The notes beneath the pieces are model-generated. The model saw only the letters and a program-made list of their open reading frames with translations, had not been told where the DNA came from and did not search any database. Of a stretch of 64,000 nt of DNA, positions 44,968 to 57,236 are shown piece by piece. The position numbers were made by a program, and so were the translations under genes. Position 1 is the first letter of the stretch. Every line of letters starts with the position of its first letter. Source of the stretch: a bacterium (GTDB taxonomy: Bacteria > UBA10199 > JACPAL01 > GCA-016699445); NCBI GenBank assembly GCA_035454885.1, contig DATIGE010000003.1, positions 1 through 64,000 on the forward strand, read 5' to 3'.

Positions 44968-47900
44968 ATGAAATCAAATCCCTCCGCCCCGGGTGTCTGT
45001 CGAAACAACCTTCGCAAGCTTTTCCGGACCGGATTCTGGGTCGCCTTGGCGGCCTTTTTCATTCCGGCGGCGGCGGGGGCGGCCGTGATTACCGTCGACA
45101 CGATGGTTCAGTGCGGCGGGGGCGCGGCGCCCGAACCGGTCAATTGCTGCAACTACCCGGTCGCGACCGGCGACGGCGACGCCCTCTGCTCCCTGGGCGA
45201 GGCAATCTGCGCGGCGGAAAACAACGCCCCCTTCGGCCCCTGCACCGCCGGAGACAGCGGGACGACCGACACCATTGTCCTGCCGGTCAACACGACGTTC
45301 GATTTCAAGCAGGTCGACAACCGCGAAGTCACCATCTCAAACGGAGAATGCAACTCCAACGGGCCCAATGCCCTGCCGGTGATCGACGAGGGCTTCATCA
45401 CCATCCAAGGCAATGGTTCGATCCTGCAGAGGACCGGCGATACCTTCATGCGCCTGGCCGAGGTGCACCCCAGCGCCTCCGAGCTTTCCCTGAACGACCT
45501 CACCGTCCAATTCTTCAACCCGGGATGCGATCCGCGGGGCCCCTATTGCGGCGACGGCATCCCGCAACCGGATCAATGCAACGGCGGTCCCTGTGAGCAA
45601 TGCGACGACGGGAATACCAACGACAAGGACGGCTGCAACAACAGCTGCCAGCTCACGGCGTGCGGCGACGGGAACCTCGATTCCGGCGAACAGTGCGACG
45701 ACCCGAAGTGCTCGCTCAGCGGAGCCACTTGCAACATCTTCGACCCGGCTTCCTGCGGCACATCGGGAGGCGTCTGCCAACAATTGGACAACGACGGCTG
45801 CAACTCCGCCTGCCATTTCGAGGTGGGACCCGATTTTGAGCTTTGCGGCAACGGGGTCCTCGACTCCGGCGAAGGGTGCGACGGCGGCGGCCGATGCGTG
45901 GACCCCAACGGGAACGTCACGGAGAACGCGTGCACGAGCAATGCGGACTGCGGCGCGTCAACGGCGGGCTACACCTGCCAGCCTCAATCGGAGGACGGGG
46001 ACAATTGCAGCTCCACCTGCCAGTTGGAGGGCTGCGGGAACGGCAAGGTCGAGGCGGGCGAGGCCTGCGATCCCGGAGGGGTTTGCGTCAACGCCGATGA
46101 GGCGCACAACGGGAAGAACTGCAACGACCTCAGCGATTGTTGCGAGGGCGCCCTTTGCGGCCGGCTCACTCAGTGCGCGCCCGCGAGCGACGGCGGCTGC
46201 AACGACCAATGCCAGTGGGAAACCTGCGAAGAGTGCTATTGCGGCGGCGCGATCCTGGTGGGCAATCCGGAAATCTTCGACGGAGGCGGGGGCGGCGACC
46301 CGTCGTTCCTGACACGGCTGGAGGTCGATTCCTGCATCCTGAGCGCCAACGCGGTCGAGACGACGATTCCCCCGGGCTTCAGGGGCAACTCGATCGGAGG
46401 CGCGGTCTGCGCGGGCATGAACACCTCGGTCCTCTCCACCGCCACCCGGTTCTCGAAAAACAAGGCCTCCACGGGGGGCGCCATCTTCCTCGGCCCCCTG
46501 GCCCACCTGGACGTCGACCACACCACCTTCAGCGGCAACCAGGCGAACGAGCTGAACTCGGACTTCAACGAAGGGCCCTTGGGGATCGGCGGCGCCATCG
46601 CCTCCTTTCTCGGGACGGTGAACGTCGATCAAAGCTCCTTCTTCGACAACCAGGCGTTCGAATGGGGCGGAGGCGCCCTGCTCCTCTGCGCGGACGCCAC
46701 CTTCAACAACTCGAGCCTTTTCAATAACTCCGCGAGCGCAGGCGGCGCCGTCTTCTCGGTTTGGGACCAGTTCCTCTGCGTCCAGTTTTTGACGGATCTC
46801 TTCTGCGGAAATGGGGACAATCAGGGCGGCGCCCTCGGTTATTGCTCCGGAAATACGCAAATCCAATGCGATCCGAACGCCCAGCCCGATCAGTGCTCGC
46901 AAATCGACGGCGGAGGGACCTGCATCCCCATCGACAACGGCGGCGGGGGCAACGACTGCGGCCCCGAGATCGTCCTTCTTCTCGACTCCCTGGGCCTCAT
47001 CGACCCGAACACCGTCGATTTCGTGAGCAGCACGATCACGCAAAACCGCGCCCTCGAGACCGGCGGCAAGAGCGTCAATCTCGGCGAGGGCGGCGGCCTC
47101 TGGAACAGCGGGAGCGACATGTCCGTCCGGGACACGATCCTCGCCGGCAATCTCTCGGATGTCAGCGGTCCGGACTGCAACGGAACCCTTGATTCCAACG
47201 ATTTCAACCTGTTCGGGACGAGCGACGGCTGCGCCGTCGCTTACGAGACCAACGACCTTTATCCCGCGGGTTTGAGCCCGGTCTTGGATCCCGAACTGAA
47301 GCCCTGCGACGTGAGCGATACCAGCGCAGGCGCTCAATTCTGCGCCCCCGAATGCACCAGCCCGGCCCTTGACCAGGGCAGTCTGGACGGCAGCGCGGAC
47401 GACCAGATCGGCACGCTTCGCTATTTCCTCGACGGAGCCCGCGACATCGGCGCCATCGAAACGAACTGCACCGCGTGCGGCAACGGAGTCGTGGAGCCTC
47501 CTTTTGAAAGTTGCGACGAGGGCGGGGTCTGCGACAACGGGGTCACCCCTTGCACGTCGGACTACGACTGCAACCTGGTCCTGGCCAAATTCTGCCTGCC
47601 CGTCCGCCATCCGGGGTGCAGCGAGCAGTGCATCCTCGAATCCTGCGGCAACGGACTCCTCGACAAGGACGAGGAGTGCGACGACGGGCAGCATTGTCTG
47701 GATGGGCCGCATAAGGGCGATCCTTGCACCAGCGTCACCCAATGCCGGGATGAAGTGAACGGCGTCGACTATGCCTGCTCCAGACGGAACAACGACGGCT
47801 GCAACAGCGCCTGCCTCAAGGAATTCTGCGGCGACGGCGTCGTGGACAATGCGACGGCCACCGTCGTCGGCGGCGTGACGATCCTGGTCCCCACCGAGGA

Positions 47901-50900
47901 ATGCGACGACGGGAACGGCGTCGACAACGACTCCTGCGGCAACGATTGCAAGGAGAACTTCTGCGGCGACGGAGAAACGTTGTTCCCCGAACAATGCGAT
48001 TTGGGCGGCCAGTGCGCGGGAGGCGTCAACGATGGCCTTCCGTGCAACACGATCTCCGGATGTCCGGGGGGCGGTATTTGCCAGCCCGTTCACAGCCCTG
48101 ACTGCCAGTACTGCCAGATTCCGGGCGGCGGCGGCGAGACTCAGCCGACCTGCGGCGACGGGGTCGCCGACCCGAGCGAGGAATGCGACGACGGCAACCC
48201 TGTGAACGGCGACGGCTGCGACACCAACTGCACCAGGTCGAAATGCGGCAACGGCATCGTCGTCCCCTTGGACGTTAGCGGCAACACGGAAGAGTGCGAC
48301 GACGGGAACACGGTGAGCAGCGACGGCTGTAGTTCGACCTGCCGGCTGGAATTGTGCGGTAACAGCGTCCTAGATCCGGGCGAGGAATGCGACACCGGCG
48401 GGTTCTGCTCCGGAAATAACACTTTGTGCGACAACAACAATGACTGCGCCGGCGCCGGATTCTGCGTAGCCCGGGACAACGACGGAGACGGATGCAGCGG
48501 CGACTGCAAGATCGAATTTTGTGGCGACGGCGAGACCAATAACGCGATCATCTCCCCGAATTGCGACTTCGACGCCTGCCCCCCCGTTCCGCAGGAAGAA
48601 TGCGATGACGGGAATACCGATAGTCACGATCTGTGCACCAACCAGTGCCGGAGCGCCGTCTGCGGCGACGGGGTGACACAAGGCGTCGCCGGCGAGCAGT
48701 GCGACGACGGCGGTCTCTGCAACTCGATTCCGGGTTTCCCCTGCACGTCCAGCGCGGGATGCCAGGAGGACAATACCTGTACGGCCGCGGGAACGTGCTT
48801 GATCACCGGAGATTCGTGCTCGGCCGACGCCGACTGTCTGGTGAAGATCTCCTGCGAGCGTCAGAACGGTGACGGCTGCAACGACATCTGCCAGGTCGAG
48901 CACTGCGGCGACGGAACCCTCGACAAGGACGGCCGGGACAATCTCATTAACACTCCGGACGACGAGGAGTGCGACGACTCGAACAACATTACCGGCGACG
49001 GCTGCACGAGCGCGTGCAAGAAGGAATTCTGCGGCGATCATCTCGTCTCGCCCACCTTAGGCGAGGACTGCGACAATGGCGCGACCTGCGTGGGCGGCTC
49101 GAATGACGGCGCGGACTGCTCGGCCGGGCCCGAGGTCTGCCTGGGCGGCACCTGTAAGCACACCGACAGCAGCGATTGCACGAACTGCGACGACCCCTTG
49201 TGCGGAAACGGGACCATCGAGGCCGGGGAGGAATGCGACGCGGGCGCGGGCAACAGTTCCAGCCCCAATGCCGTCTGCCGGCCGGGCTGCGTGAATCCTC
49301 GCTGCGGGGACGGCATTCTCGATACGAATACGGAGGAATGCGATGACGGCGCCCAGGCCGACGGCGACGGGTGTTCGGACGAGTGCAAGATCGAGCTTCC
49401 CCCGCCCTTCTGCGGCGACGGGAACGTCGATCTGGACGAGCAGTGCGACGACGGCAACGTGAACCCCTACGACGACTGCACCATCTTCTGCACCTGGGCG
49501 GCTTGCGGGGACGGCCTCCTGCATCTCTCAAAAAATGATCCCCCCATCGACGGCAGCCAGGCGGACGGCCTCGAGGACTGCGACGACGGGAACATAGACG
49601 ACCACGACTTCTGCACCAGCCAGTGCGAAAGCGCGGTCTGCGGCGACGGGGTGGTCTTCTCGGGCCACGAGGAATGCGACGACGGCGGGACCTGCGCCGG
49701 CGACGGCGTGCCGCCGATCTCCTGCGACAGCGACGCGGACTGCACGAACATCGATATCGGTCCCTGCAAGTACGTCTGCGACGGTCCGGGGGCGGCGGGC
49801 GCCGACTGCGGATCGGACAACGAGGCCATTTGCGACGCGATCGCCGACGGAGGCGACTGCGTGCCGATTGGCTGCACGGGCGACATGCTTCAGCTCTGCA
49901 ACACGGACGATGACTGCCAGTTCCCGGCGGCCGGCGGCACCTGCGAGGTCCAGAGCGGCGACGGCTGCAGCGACACCTGCGAGAAGGAATTCTGCGGCGA
50001 CGGCGTGATTCAGGCGGCGGCCGGTGAAGAATGCGACGACGGGGCCCAGTCGCCCGGGGACGGGTGCGACGAGAACTGCCAGCTCGAGTCCTGCGGGGAC
50101 GGCATTAAACAGCCCAGCGAGGAATGCGACGACGGAAACCTGGTCGACAACGACGGCTGCAACCACCTCTGCCGCGAGGAGCGGTGCGGCGACGGCGTCA
50201 AGCAAGCCCCGGAGCAGTGCGACGACGGGAACCAGGCGGATAACGACGGCTGCAGCGACAAGTGCAGGCTGGAGAATTGCGGCGACGGCGTCGTCCAACC
50301 GGGAGAGGAGTGCGACAACGGCCTGTCGAACAGCGACACGACGCCCAACGCCTGCCGGACCGACTGCCAGGACCCGGGTTGCGGAGACACCGTCATCGAT
50401 TCCGGCGAAGACTGCGACGACGGAAACAACAACTCGCTCGACGGCTGCAATTCCACCTGCAAGAACGAGCGCTGCGGCGACGGGATCATCCAGGCGCCCT
50501 TGGGCGAGGACTGCGAGCCCCCCGGCACGGCCTCCTGCGACCCCCTCTGTCACGACATCCCGCCCACCTGCGGCGACGGCAACCAGGACCCTGGCGAGGA
50601 ATGCGACGACGGTGACAACCTGTCCAACGACGGCTGCAGCGCGACCTGCCAGTTGGAACGATGCGGGGACGGCGTCATCCAGCCCGGAGAAAACTGCGAC
50701 GACGGGAACAACGCGCCGGGCGACGGCTGCAGCCCAGCCTGTGACGACGAGTTCTGCGGCGACGGGATCCTGACGCCCGCCTTCGGGGAGGAGTGCGACG
50801 ACGACGACAACAACTCCGGGGACGGCTGCGACGCCAACTGCAAGCTCGAAGCCTGCGGCGACGGCGTCAAGCAAGGGAGCGAGGGCTGCGACGACGGCAA

Positions 50901-52452
50901 CAACAACGCCGGCGACGGCTGTAACGGTCTCTGCATCCCCGAATCCTGCGGGAACGGCGTCAAGGACGCCGGAGAGCAGTGCGACGACGGCGACCTCGAC
51001 AACACCGACGCCTGCACCATCTACTGCGAGCGCGCTCGGTGCGGGGACGGCATCAACCAGGGCGACAACAACTTGTTGATCACCGAGGAGTGCGACGACG
51101 GGAACAACAATAGCGGCGACGGCTGTAGCGGCACTTGCAAGGTCGAGCACTTCTGCGGCGACGGCGTCCCGGATGAGGGCGAGGACTGCGACGACGGCAA
51201 CAAGGACCCCAACGACGACTGCAAGAACGACTGCACCTTCAACTTCTGCGGCGACGGCATCGTCCTCATGCATTGCGACGAGATCCCGATCAAGGGCGAG
51301 GTTTCGGCAAAGGCCGTATTGCTCTGCGTGCCGGAGGATTGCGACGACGGCAACGGCATCGATAACGACGGCTGCAGCGACCATTGCGTCGAGGCCGAGT
51401 GCGGCGACGGCGTGGTTCAGGTCCAGGCCGGCGAGGAATGCGATCCCGAGGAGGAAGGCGCCGAGCCCCTCCCCGACGGCTGCTTCTGCAGCGAGCACTG
51501 CGAGGTCGAGTGCGCCGACATCCCTGATCCCTACTGCGGCGACGGCGTCACGAACGCCTCCGAGGAGTGCGACGACGGCAATAATAACAACGGCGACGCC
51601 TGCACCAACAACTGCACCAACGCGGTCTGCGGCGATGGCATCGTCGGGCCGGGCGAAGAGTGCGACGACGGCGACTCCGACATGGACGACGGCTGCCTGA
51701 ACGACTGCACGGCGGCCACATGCGGCGACGGCATCGTCTTCGCGGGCGTCGAACAGTGCGACGACGGCAACTTAACCGATGGCGACGGATGCGACGCGGA
51801 CTGCTTCGACGAGCCGGTCGAGATCCCCGGTCCCGTGTGCGGCAACGGGGCGGTCGAATCGGGCGAGGAATGCGATGACGGCAATACGGCGAACGGCGAC
51901 GGCTGCGACTCGAACTGCAACGACGAGACGGAACCCTCCGGGGCCATCTGCGGTAACGGCCAGGTCGAAGGAAGCGAGGAGTGCGACGCCGGCGAGATTG
52001 GCGAATTCGTCAACAGCGACGCCCCTAACGCCGTCTCCGGCTGCCGGAAGGACTGCACCAGGGTCCGCTGCGGCGACCGCATCGTCGACAGCAGCCTCGG
52101 CGAGGTCTGCGACGACGGCAACACCGTCGTAGGCGACGGTTGCGACGCGGTCTGCTCCTTCAACGATTGTCCGATCACGCTGGAGGCCCTCTGCGGGGCG
52201 ACGGACCTCAAGGGACTCCGTGAGGACTTTGGGGATGAGGCGGTCGACAAGTGCCTGCTGATCTCCGGCGGCGCCGGCAGCGACCGATGCGAAGGCGTGA
52301 CCGCGTTCAAGACCCGCTCCGGTTGCTCGCTGAACGCCGGGCCGGATCGTGATGCCGCCACCTCGGCCATGGCCCTCCTGCCCTTCCTCATACTGACTCT
52401 CCCGCTGGCCCCGCTCGCCCTCTCGAGAAAGAGGAGGAGGAACGAGAGATGA
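44968..52452 (+). CDS. B1: giant surface protein, CSLREA-type beta-helix with about 41 DUF4215 Cys-rich repeats and MYXO-CTERM-like anchor
   Basis: A protein of 2494 residues; AAGGAGG ends just before the ATG. A long signal peptide (hydrophobic core [15 protein letters not shown]) is followed by a CSLREA-like motif ([13 protein letters not shown]) and the start of a parallel beta-helix. Four DUF4215-type repeats (C-G-D/N-G...EECDDGN...DGC...C) interrupt the helix at about residues 192-420. The helix resumes (about 425-835; GGAIF, GGGALL turns), then 37 more repeats run to about residue 2400. A C-terminal domain shared with B2 and B3 (CPIT...[10 protein letters not shown]...FGDEAVDKC) precedes GCSLNAG (from 2452), a hydrophobic helix and RKRRRNER. 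It is expected to be displayed on the cell surface, perhaps as a disulfide-rich stalk or calcium-binding adhesin. The stop overlaps the B2 ATG. Confidence 0.85.
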   Translation: MKSNPSAPGVCRNNLRKLFRTGFWVALAAFFIPAAAGAAVITVDTMVQCGGGAAPEPVNCCNYPVATGDGDALCSLGEAICAAENNAPFGPCTAGDSGTTDTIVLPVNTTFDFKQVDNREVTISNGECNSNGPNALPVIDEGFITIQGNGSILQRTGDTFMRLAEVHPSASELSLNDLTVQFFNPGCDPRGPYCGDGIPQPDQCNGGPCEQCDDGNTNDKDGCNNSCQLTACGDGNLDSGEQCDDPKCSLSGATCNIFDPASCGTSGGVCQQLDNDGCNSACHFEVGPDFELCGNGVLDSGEGCDGGGRCVDPNGNVTENACTSNADCGASTAGYTCQPQSEDGDNCSSTCQLEGCGNGKVEAGEACDPGGVCVNADEAHNGKNCNDLSDCCEGALCGRLTQCAPASDGGCNDQCQWETCEECYCGGAILVGNPEIFDGGGGGDPSFLTRLEVDSCILSANAVETTIPPGFRGNSIGGAVCAGMNTSVLSTATRFSKNKASTGGAIFLGPLAHLDVDHTTFSGNQANELNSDFNEGPLGIGGAIASFLGTVNVDQSSFFDNQAFEWGGGALLLCADATFNNSSLFNNSASAGGAVFSVWDQFLCVQFLTDLFCGNGDNQGGALGYCSGNTQIQCDPNAQPDQCSQIDGGGTCIPIDNGGGGNDCGPEIVLLLDSLGLIDPNTVDFVSSTITQNRALETGGKSVNLGEGGGLWNSGSDMSVRDTILAGNLSDVSGPDCNGTLDSNDFNLFGTSDGCAVAYETNDLYPAGLSPVLDPELKPCDVSDTSAGAQFCAPECTSPALDQGSLDGSADDQIGTLRYFLDGARDIGAIETNCTACGNGVVEPPFESCDEGGVCDNGVTPCTSDYDCNLVLAKFCLPVRHPGCSEQCILESCGNGLLDKDEECDDGQHCLDGPHKGDPCTSVTQCRDEVNGVDYACSRRNNDGCNSACLKEFCGDGVVDNATATVVGGVTILVPTEECDDGNGVDNDSCGNDCKENFCGDGETLFPEQCDLGGQCAGGVNDGLPCNTISGCPGGGICQPVHSPDCQYCQIPGGGGETQPTCGDGVADPSEECDDGNPVNGDGCDTNCTRSKCGNGIVVPLDVSGNTEECDDGNTVSSDGCSSTCRLELCGNSVLDPGEECDTGGFCSGNNTLCDNNNDCAGAGFCVARDNDGDGCSGDCKIEFCGDGETNNAIISPNCDFDACPPVPQEECDDGNTDSHDLCTNQCRSAVCGDGVTQGVAGEQCDDGGLCNSIPGFPCTSSAGCQEDNTCTAAGTCLITGDSCSADADCLVKISCERQNGDGCNDICQVEHCGDGTLDKDGRDNLINTPDDEECDDSNNITGDGCTSACKKEFCGDHLVSPTLGEDCDNGATCVGGSNDGADCSAGPEVCLGGTCKHTDSSDCTNCDDPLCGNGTIEAGEECDAGAGNSSSPNAVCRPGCVNPRCGDGILDTNTEECDDGAQADGDGCSDECKIELPPPFCGDGNVDLDEQCDDGNVNPYDDCTIFCTWAACGDGLLHLSKNDPPIDGSQADGLEDCDDGNIDDHDFCTSQCESAVCGDGVVFSGHEECDDGGTCAGDGVPPISCDSDADCTNIDIGPCKYVCDGPGAAGADCGSDNEAICDAIADGGDCVPIGCTGDMLQLCNTDDDCQFPAAGGTCEVQSGDGCSDTCEKEFCGDGVIQAAAGEECDDGAQSPGDGCDENCQLESCGDGIKQPSEECDDGNLVDNDGCNHLCREERCGDGVKQAPEQCDDGNQADNDGCSDKCRLENCGDGVVQPGEECDNGLSNSDTTPNACRTDCQDPGCGDTVIDSGEDCDDGNNNSLDGCNSTCKNERCGDGIIQAPLGEDCEPPGTASCDPLCHDIPPTCGDGNQDPGEECDDGDNLSNDGCSATCQLERCGDGVIQPGENCDDGNNAPGDGCSPACDDEFCGDGILTPAFGEECDDDDNNSGDGCDANCKLEACGDGVKQGSEGCDDGNNNAGDGCNGLCIPESCGNGVKDAGEQCDDGDLDNTDACTIYCERARCGDGINQGDNNLLITEECDDGNNNSGDGCSGTCKVEHFCGDGVPDEGEDCDDGNKDPNDDCKNDCTFNFCGDGIVLMHCDEIPIKGEVSAKAVLLCVPEDCDDGNGIDNDGCSDHCVEAECGDGVVQVQAGEECDPEEEGAEPLPDGCFCSEHCEVECADIPDPYCGDGVTNASEECDDGNNNNGDACTNNCTNAVCGDGIVGPGEECDDGDSDMDDGCLNDCTAATCGDGIVFAGVEQCDDGNLTDGDGCDADCFDEPVEIPGPVCGNGAVESGEECDDGNTANGDGCDSNCNDETEPSGAICGNGQVEGSEECDAGEIGEFVNSDAPNAVSGCRKDCTRVRCGDRIVDSSLGEVCDDGNTVVGDGCDAVCSFNDCPITLEALCGATDLKGLREDFGDEAVDKCLLISGGAGSDRCEGVTAFKTRSGCSLNAGPDRDAATSAMALLPFLILTLPLAPLALSRKRRRNER

Positions 52453-54899
52453 AAACAATCCCGCTGGTCCTGATCGTGGCCTTGGCCTCCCTGGCCGGCG
52501 GGACGGCCGAGGCGGCGCACCTCGTCGTCGACGACGCGACCCAGGTCGTCTCCGGCCTCGGCTCCGGGGCGTTCGATACCGACGGCGACGGTTCCTTGAG
52601 CGGGTCTGAAGTGTCCGCCAACGACAAATGCGACAACGAGACCGAGTGCGGGGTGGACTCTGCGTCCTGCGCCAGTCCCGACGGCCTTCCGGACGGCAAT
52701 CACGACTGCAAGTGCCAGTTGAGCGAGGCCATCGTGGCGGCCAACAGCGACCTCCCGGTGGATAGCTGCAAACCGCAGGACGCGACGCCTTTTGGCGAGC
52801 CTGACGTCGTCGAACTGGAGGCCGATGGCCCCTACGCGTTCGCGAAGATCGACAATGTCGGCAACAACACCGCCTTCGATCTGGGGAACGGCCCGAACGC
52901 CCTTCCGAAGATCAAGAGCTTCGTCATTATCGAGGGCAACGGCAACCTCCTGGAGCGGGTCTGTCCAGCCGCGCCTCCCCCTCCCCCTGAAACGCAACCG
53001 ATCGAGGCGGTCTTGGCACCGGCCGAGGCCTCGATCAGTACGAGGGCCAGCACCATTCCCCCCCCCTGCAAATTCCGCCTCCTGGAAACGGATAGTTTTC
53101 TGGAGGTCAAGGACCTGACGGCTCGCAATTTCGACCCGGATTGCCTGGACGAACTGTGCGCGAGTAACACTGCCTGCACGCCCCGTGAGGAATGTTTCAA
53201 CGGGGGTTTCCTCTACGTTGCCGGGGGCTTCGCCGATCTGAGTGACGTGGTCGCCACCGGCAATCAGACCAGCATGACCGCCCGGACTCGCGGAGGGGCC
53301 GTCTATATTGAAGGAGGCGACTCGACCGACGTCAGCATCCACGAGAGCATCCTGTCGAACAACAAGTCCCATTTCGGCGGAGCAATCGCCGCCGATGCCG
53401 GCTCGATCCTCACGATCGATCAGACGACGATCCGCCAGAACCAGGCCCTCCTGCTGGAATGCGTGGCAGACGACGACGATGTGGGAGGGATGTGCGATTG
53501 TGACGGCATCTGCGATGAGAACGAAGACGGCGAGGGTAACAACTGCGCGGATTGCGCCCTCACGGAAGGCCTTGGATGGGGGGGCGGGATCGGGGCCGCC
53601 TCCAGCCAGGTGACCCTCTTTGAAAGCTCCATCCACGACAACCGGGCGGACCAGCTCGGCGGGGGCATCTTCGTCTTCGATTTCGGCGAAGGATCACGAC
53701 AGAAGGACGGGTCTCTCGTCTCGATCGTCGAGATGATCAATACCACCGTCGCCAATAACCTGGCACAGATCGGGGCCGGGATCGCGTACCTCTCGCTTCC
53801 CATAAAAAGCGACGTTTCCCCGTCATCCCATTTCGATATCCTGAACAACACGATCGCCGGAAACGGCAATGACGACGCGGAATCGGGTCCGGTCGCGGAA
53901 TTCGGCGGTGGGATCTTCAAGCTCTTCGACACCGCCCCGATGACCTTGAGAAACACGATCGTCGCGGGCAATATCGCGGCCGACGGCGCCGACGGGCACG
54001 GCCTGTTCACCTCCGGCGGGCACAATCACGTCGGAGACTCGTCCGGCTTCTTCATGAGCCCCATTTCCGGAGATCTCTACGACCAGCCGGCGGGCCTCGA
54101 CGCCTGGGTCGACGACAGCCCCACCGACGTCACCACGGCGGGAACGGGGCATTTCCCCCTACAGGCGGCGAGCCTGAACGTCGACTCCGCGGACGGCACC
54201 GGCTGCCCCTCGATCGACCAGATCCAGGTCAACCGCGACGAGGACCGCGATTTCCTGATGGAGTTCGAGGAGTGCAGCAAGGGGGCGATCGAATACAACG
54301 ACGTCTGCGGCGACGGCCGGGTGGAAGTGAACAACGGCGAGACCTGCGACGACGGCAACGCCGTGGACGGCGACGGCTGCTCGGCGAATTGTGCGTCCGA
54401 GGTCTGCGGCGACGGCACGGTCCAACTCGCAGAGGAATGCGACGACGGGAACACCGAGTCGGGTGACGGCTGCGAGGCGGACTGCACGGTCACCACCACG
54501 CCCGAGGGGGCCATCTGCGGCAACGGCACGGTGGAGGGCGGCGAGGAGTGCGACAACGGCGAGGGCCTGAACGACGACACTGTGCCCAACGCCTGCCGCC
54601 AGAACTGCACGAACCCGGTCTGCGGCGACGGGGTCATCGACACCGAGTTCGGCGAGGAGTGCGACGGGGAGGCGGGTTGCCTCGTGGGATGCTCCTTCGA
54701 GGCCATCGCCGGCTGCAACATCACCCTGGTGGACGCAACCACCCTCCCCTACAAGGGCCTTCTGGAGAAATACGGCTTCGACTCCATCGTCCAATGCAGC
54801 CAGATCGGCGGCGGGGGGGCCTCGGGGCTCGAGAAGGTCTCCTTTGAATCCTTGCAAGCCCGCGGAATCAATGCGGGTTGCAGCCTTATCCGGGAATAG
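52449..54899 (+). CDS. B2: CSLREA-type beta-helix protein with DUF4215 repeats and minimal GCSLIRE tail
   Basis: A protein of 816 residues; its ATG overlaps the B1 stop (ATGA), so the two are translated together. The signal peptide [18 protein letters not shown] is followed by a CSLREA-like motif ([12 protein letters not shown]). A right-handed beta-helix with GGAI and GGGI turns fills residues of about 60-610, with an acidic Cys-rich loop ([21 protein letters not shown]). Four DUF4215-type repeats follow. The last 60 residues (CNIT...[15 protein letters not shown]) match the B1 C-terminal domain. The protein ends GCSLIRE with no membrane helix, and none is encoded in any frame after the stop. 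Confidence 0.83.
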   Translation: MKTIPLVLIVALASLAGGTAEAAHLVVDDATQVVSGLGSGAFDTDGDGSLSGSEVSANDKCDNETECGVDSASCASPDGLPDGNHDCKCQLSEAIVAANSDLPVDSCKPQDATPFGEPDVVELEADGPYAFAKIDNVGNNTAFDLGNGPNALPKIKSFVIIEGNGNLLERVCPAAPPPPPETQPIEAVLAPAEASISTRASTIPPPCKFRLLETDSFLEVKDLTARNFDPDCLDELCASNTACTPREECFNGGFLYVAGGFADLSDVVATGNQTSMTARTRGGAVYIEGGDSTDVSIHESILSNNKSHFGGAIAADAGSILTIDQTTIRQNQALLLECVADDDDVGGMCDCDGICDENEDGEGNNCADCALTEGLGWGGGIGAASSQVTLFESSIHDNRADQLGGGIFVFDFGEGSRQKDGSLVSIVEMINTTVANNLAQIGAGIAYLSLPIKSDVSPSSHFDILNNTIAGNGNDDAESGPVAEFGGGIFKLFDTAPMTLRNTIVAGNIAADGADGHGLFTSGGHNHVGDSSGFFMSPISGDLYDQPAGLDAWVDDSPTDVTTAGTGHFPLQAASLNVDSADGTGCPSIDQIQVNRDEDRDFLMEFEECSKGAIEYNDVCGDGRVEVNNGETCDDGNAVDGDGCSANCASEVCGDGTVQLAEECDDGNTESGDGCEADCTVTTTPEGAICGNGTVEGGEECDNGEGLNDDTVPNACRQNCTNPVCGDGVIDTEFGEECDGEAGCLVGCSFEAIAGCNITLVDATTLPYKGLLEKYGFDSIVQCSQIGGGGASGLEKVSFESLQARGINAGCSLIRE

Positions 54900-55006
54900 A
54901 TCCTCCCTTTATCGCTTTGCGTCAATCTCTCGACTGAGTGTGTCATTTTCGACCCTCTCGGGACGGGGCCTCATTTGCCGCAATGCGTAAAAACTCAATG
55001 ATTTCC

Positions 55007-55024
55007 TGAATGAGCGCTCATTCG
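55007..55024. promoter_or_regulatory. TGAATGA palindrome upstream of B3, possible TetR/FadR-type operator
   Basis: TGAATGAGCGCTCATTCG is a perfect 16-base palindrome (GAATGAGC/GCTCATTC). It closely matches the TGAATGA-N4-TCATTCA site type used by TetR-family fatty-acid regulators such as Bacillus FadR. It lies 6 bases upstream of the -24 box of the B3 promoter, where a bound protein could block or modulate transcription. No TetR gene is in the window. Confidence 0.45.
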
Positions 55025-55030
55025 TCGCGA

Positions 55031-55046
55031 TGGCACGCTGCTTGCT
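55031..55046 (+). promoter_or_regulatory. Sigma-54 (-24/-12) promoter of B3
   Basis: TGGCACGCTGCTTGCT matches the sigma-54 consensus TGGCACG-N4-TTGCW at every fixed position. The predicted start near 55057 leaves a 22-base leader with an AAAGGAGA ribosome site before the ATG at 55079, a fully sensible layout. It is the strongest promoter call in the window. Confidence 0.68.
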
Positions 55047-55078
55047 TAGAACTCTCCTAAAGACAAAGGAGAGACGAG

Positions 55079-57175
55079 ATGAAATCCCTCATCATCGCAG
55101 TCATCGCAGTCTTGATCTCAATCAGCGCCCATGCCGCGACGATCAACGTGGATACGACGAACCAGTACGGTGATTTGGTGACCGACTGCACCTTCACGGA
55201 GGCCCTGATCGCCATCAACAATGGAAACGATCACAATGGTTGTCAAAACAAGGCCTCCGACCCCTACGGGTCCAACGACACCATCAATCTCCCCGAGGAC
55301 GCGACGCTGGCGTTCTCCCAGGCGGACCATTACGCCCCCGTGGGTCCGACAGCCCTCCCCACCATCAACCGGTCCGTGACGATCCACGGCCACGGGGCCG
55401 TCTTGAAGCGCGCCCCCCTCCCCGTTGACCCGAAGGAAAACTCCGATTCCGTTGGCATCCTTCCCATGCGTTTTTTCGAGATCGCCTCCCGCTTCGAGCG
55501 GGATGTCGGCTACGAGTACGACTACAACTTTGACGGCTCCGAAGTCCTGGTCTTCTGGGATCAAACGACCTTCGAAGGGGGCAACCCCGGCTGCGGCAGC
55601 TACAACAATGACGCAAAAAAGTATCCCGCCCGCGAGCTCGCCCCCGTGAACGAGAGGGCCTTCGCCTACGAAGCGACGGATTTCGTCTCCTACGATGCCC
55701 CCTCCATCGACTATTTCAACTCCTGCTACTCCGGGGGCGCGGGCTACATCCTGGGGGCCGGGACCTTCGTCTCCTTCGACGAGACGACCTTCAAGGGCAA
55801 CGAGGTGGATCTTCATCGGCCCTACTACTCGCCCCTGGGCGGCGCCGTCTTCATCGACGGGGGCGCCTTCAGCATGGCGAATTTCAGCAAGAGCGTCCTG
55901 ACGGGCAACAAGGCCCCGGCCGGCGGTGCGATTTTCGCGCGGCAGGGGGTCCAGTTGTCGATCACCGATTCCACGTTCGCCCAAAACAAGGCGGCGGTCT
56001 TGGACTCCGACGATGCCCCCTGGGATGTGACCCAGACCGCCGACAGCAAGATGGGCGGGGCCGTCTTCGCCGAAGGCCCCCTGACGGTCACGCACAGCGC
56101 CTTCTTCCGTAACGAGGGGGGGATCGGCGGGGCCTTGGCGGTCCGCGGCGCGGCGGCGAGCGTCGTCAATACCACCTTTTTCGACAATTTCTCCGAATTC
56201 ATGGGGGGCGCCATCGCCGCCGCCCCCGTCCCGTACAATTATCGCGATCTCAATGGACCCTGGGCGGGCAGCACGGGCGTCACCGACGGCTTCACCCGCT
56301 ATGCCCAAGAGGCCCTCTCCCGTTTCGGGACGTCTCCCAAGGCCGATCTCCAGCACCTGACCGTGGTCGGCAACAGCGCCGCCGCCGGCCCGGAGACGAT
56401 GCCCGCGGTCTCCGTCGGGGGCGGCATCGCCAACCTGGGGACGGGCGTGGTCAGCCTGAAAAATTCGATCCTGACCGGCAACGCGGTCGCGACCGGCGGC
56501 TCGGGCCCGAACTGTTACGGGGCCATCCTCTCTTACGGGCACAACGACCTGAACTGGCCGGCCTCGGACGGATCTTGCGCGGTGATCCTGGCCCCGGCGG
56601 TCGATCCGGACTTGAGCGAGGATCCCGTCCTGAAGGCCTGCAATCCCGACGCCTCCACGGCCGGGGCCGCCTCTTGCGACCCCGAAACGACGAGCCCCAT
56701 GATCGAGGCAGCCGTCTCCTGTCCCGCCGGCGACCAGCACCACACGGCGCGGAAGACGGACCTCTGCACGATCGGGGCGATCGAGGTCGCGCCCCCCGTC
56801 GAAGAGGAATCGGTCTTGTCCGGATCGTTGTGCGGCAACGGCCAGGTCGATGACGGAGAGGAATGCGACCAAGGGGAGTCGTTGAACAGCGACACCGAGC
56901 CCAATACCTGCCGCAAGAATTGCACGAATCCCGTTTGCGGCGACGGCGTCATCGACGGTGAGTCCGGCGAAGTCTGCGACGGCGGCGCGATCTGCTTCGA
57001 TCAGTGCCGGTCGGTCGTCGTTCCCTCGGAGGAATGCGGCATCACCGCGGATCAGCTCATGGACCCCTCGCTCAAGACGAACGACGACTTGGTGGCGCGG
57101 TTCGGCTACCCCGCCGTCGAAAAATGCCTGCAGGTCTTCGGGGGCGGCAGCAGCGGGTGCTCTTTAATACGATAA
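55079..57175 (+). CDS. B3: CSLREA-type beta-helix protein with two DUF4215 repeats and minimal GCSLIR tail
   Basis: A protein of 698 residues, with AAAGGAGA upstream of the ATG. The signal peptide MKSLIIAVIAVLISISAHA is followed by a degenerate CSLREA motif (CTFTEALIAINNG) and DTINLPEDATLAF. A beta-helix with GGAVF and GGAIF turns runs through most of the protein. Two DUF4215-type repeats (CGNGQVDDGEECDQGE and CGDGVIDGESGEVCDGG) are followed by the shared C-terminal domain (CGIT...FGYPAVEKCLQVFGGG) and the end SSGCSLIR. Unlike B1-B2 it is transcribed alone, from a consensus sigma-54 promoter. The fold suggests an adhesin or polysaccharide-binding surface protein; the function is unproven. Confidence 0.83.
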   Translation: MKSLIIAVIAVLISISAHAATINVDTTNQYGDLVTDCTFTEALIAINNGNDHNGCQNKASDPYGSNDTINLPEDATLAFSQADHYAPVGPTALPTINRSVTIHGHGAVLKRAPLPVDPKENSDSVGILPMRFFEIASRFERDVGYEYDYNFDGSEVLVFWDQTTFEGGNPGCGSYNNDAKKYPARELAPVNERAFAYEATDFVSYDAPSIDYFNSCYSGGAGYILGAGTFVSFDETTFKGNEVDLHRPYYSPLGGAVFIDGGAFSMANFSKSVLTGNKAPAGGAIFARQGVQLSITDSTFAQNKAAVLDSDDAPWDVTQTADSKMGGAVFAEGPLTVTHSAFFRNEGGIGGALAVRGAAASVVNTTFFDNFSEFMGGAIAAAPVPYNYRDLNGPWAGSTGVTDGFTRYAQEALSRFGTSPKADLQHLTVVGNSAAAGPETMPAVSVGGGIANLGTGVVSLKNSILTGNAVATGGSGPNCYGAILSYGHNDLNWPASDGSCAVILAPAVDPDLSEDPVLKACNPDASTAGAASCDPETTSPMIEAAVSCPAGDQHHTARKTDLCTIGAIEVAPPVEEESVLSGSLCGNGQVDDGEECDQGESLNSDTEPNTCRKNCTNPVCGDGVIDGESGEVCDGGAICFDQCRSVVVPSEECGITADQLMDPSLKTNDDLVARFGYPAVEKCLQVFGGGSSGCSLIR

Positions 57176-57236
57176 GAGCGGGGGATCCCTACGGGCATCC
57201 TCCTAAAGGACCGCGCTCCGCTGGCCCGAGCCCCCT

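Noticed and set aside
45958-51498. Long minus-strand open frames opposite B1 (45958-48093 and 49528-51498)
   Set aside because: They arise from the repetitive DUF4215 codons read backwards (Val/Ala/Ile-rich). They have no ribosome site and no domain.
47475-52165. Possible CRISPR or satellite DNA from regular Cys-codon repeats
   Set aside because: The repeats are coding, variable in length (about 28-60 codons) and diverged; they define DUF4215-type protein units.
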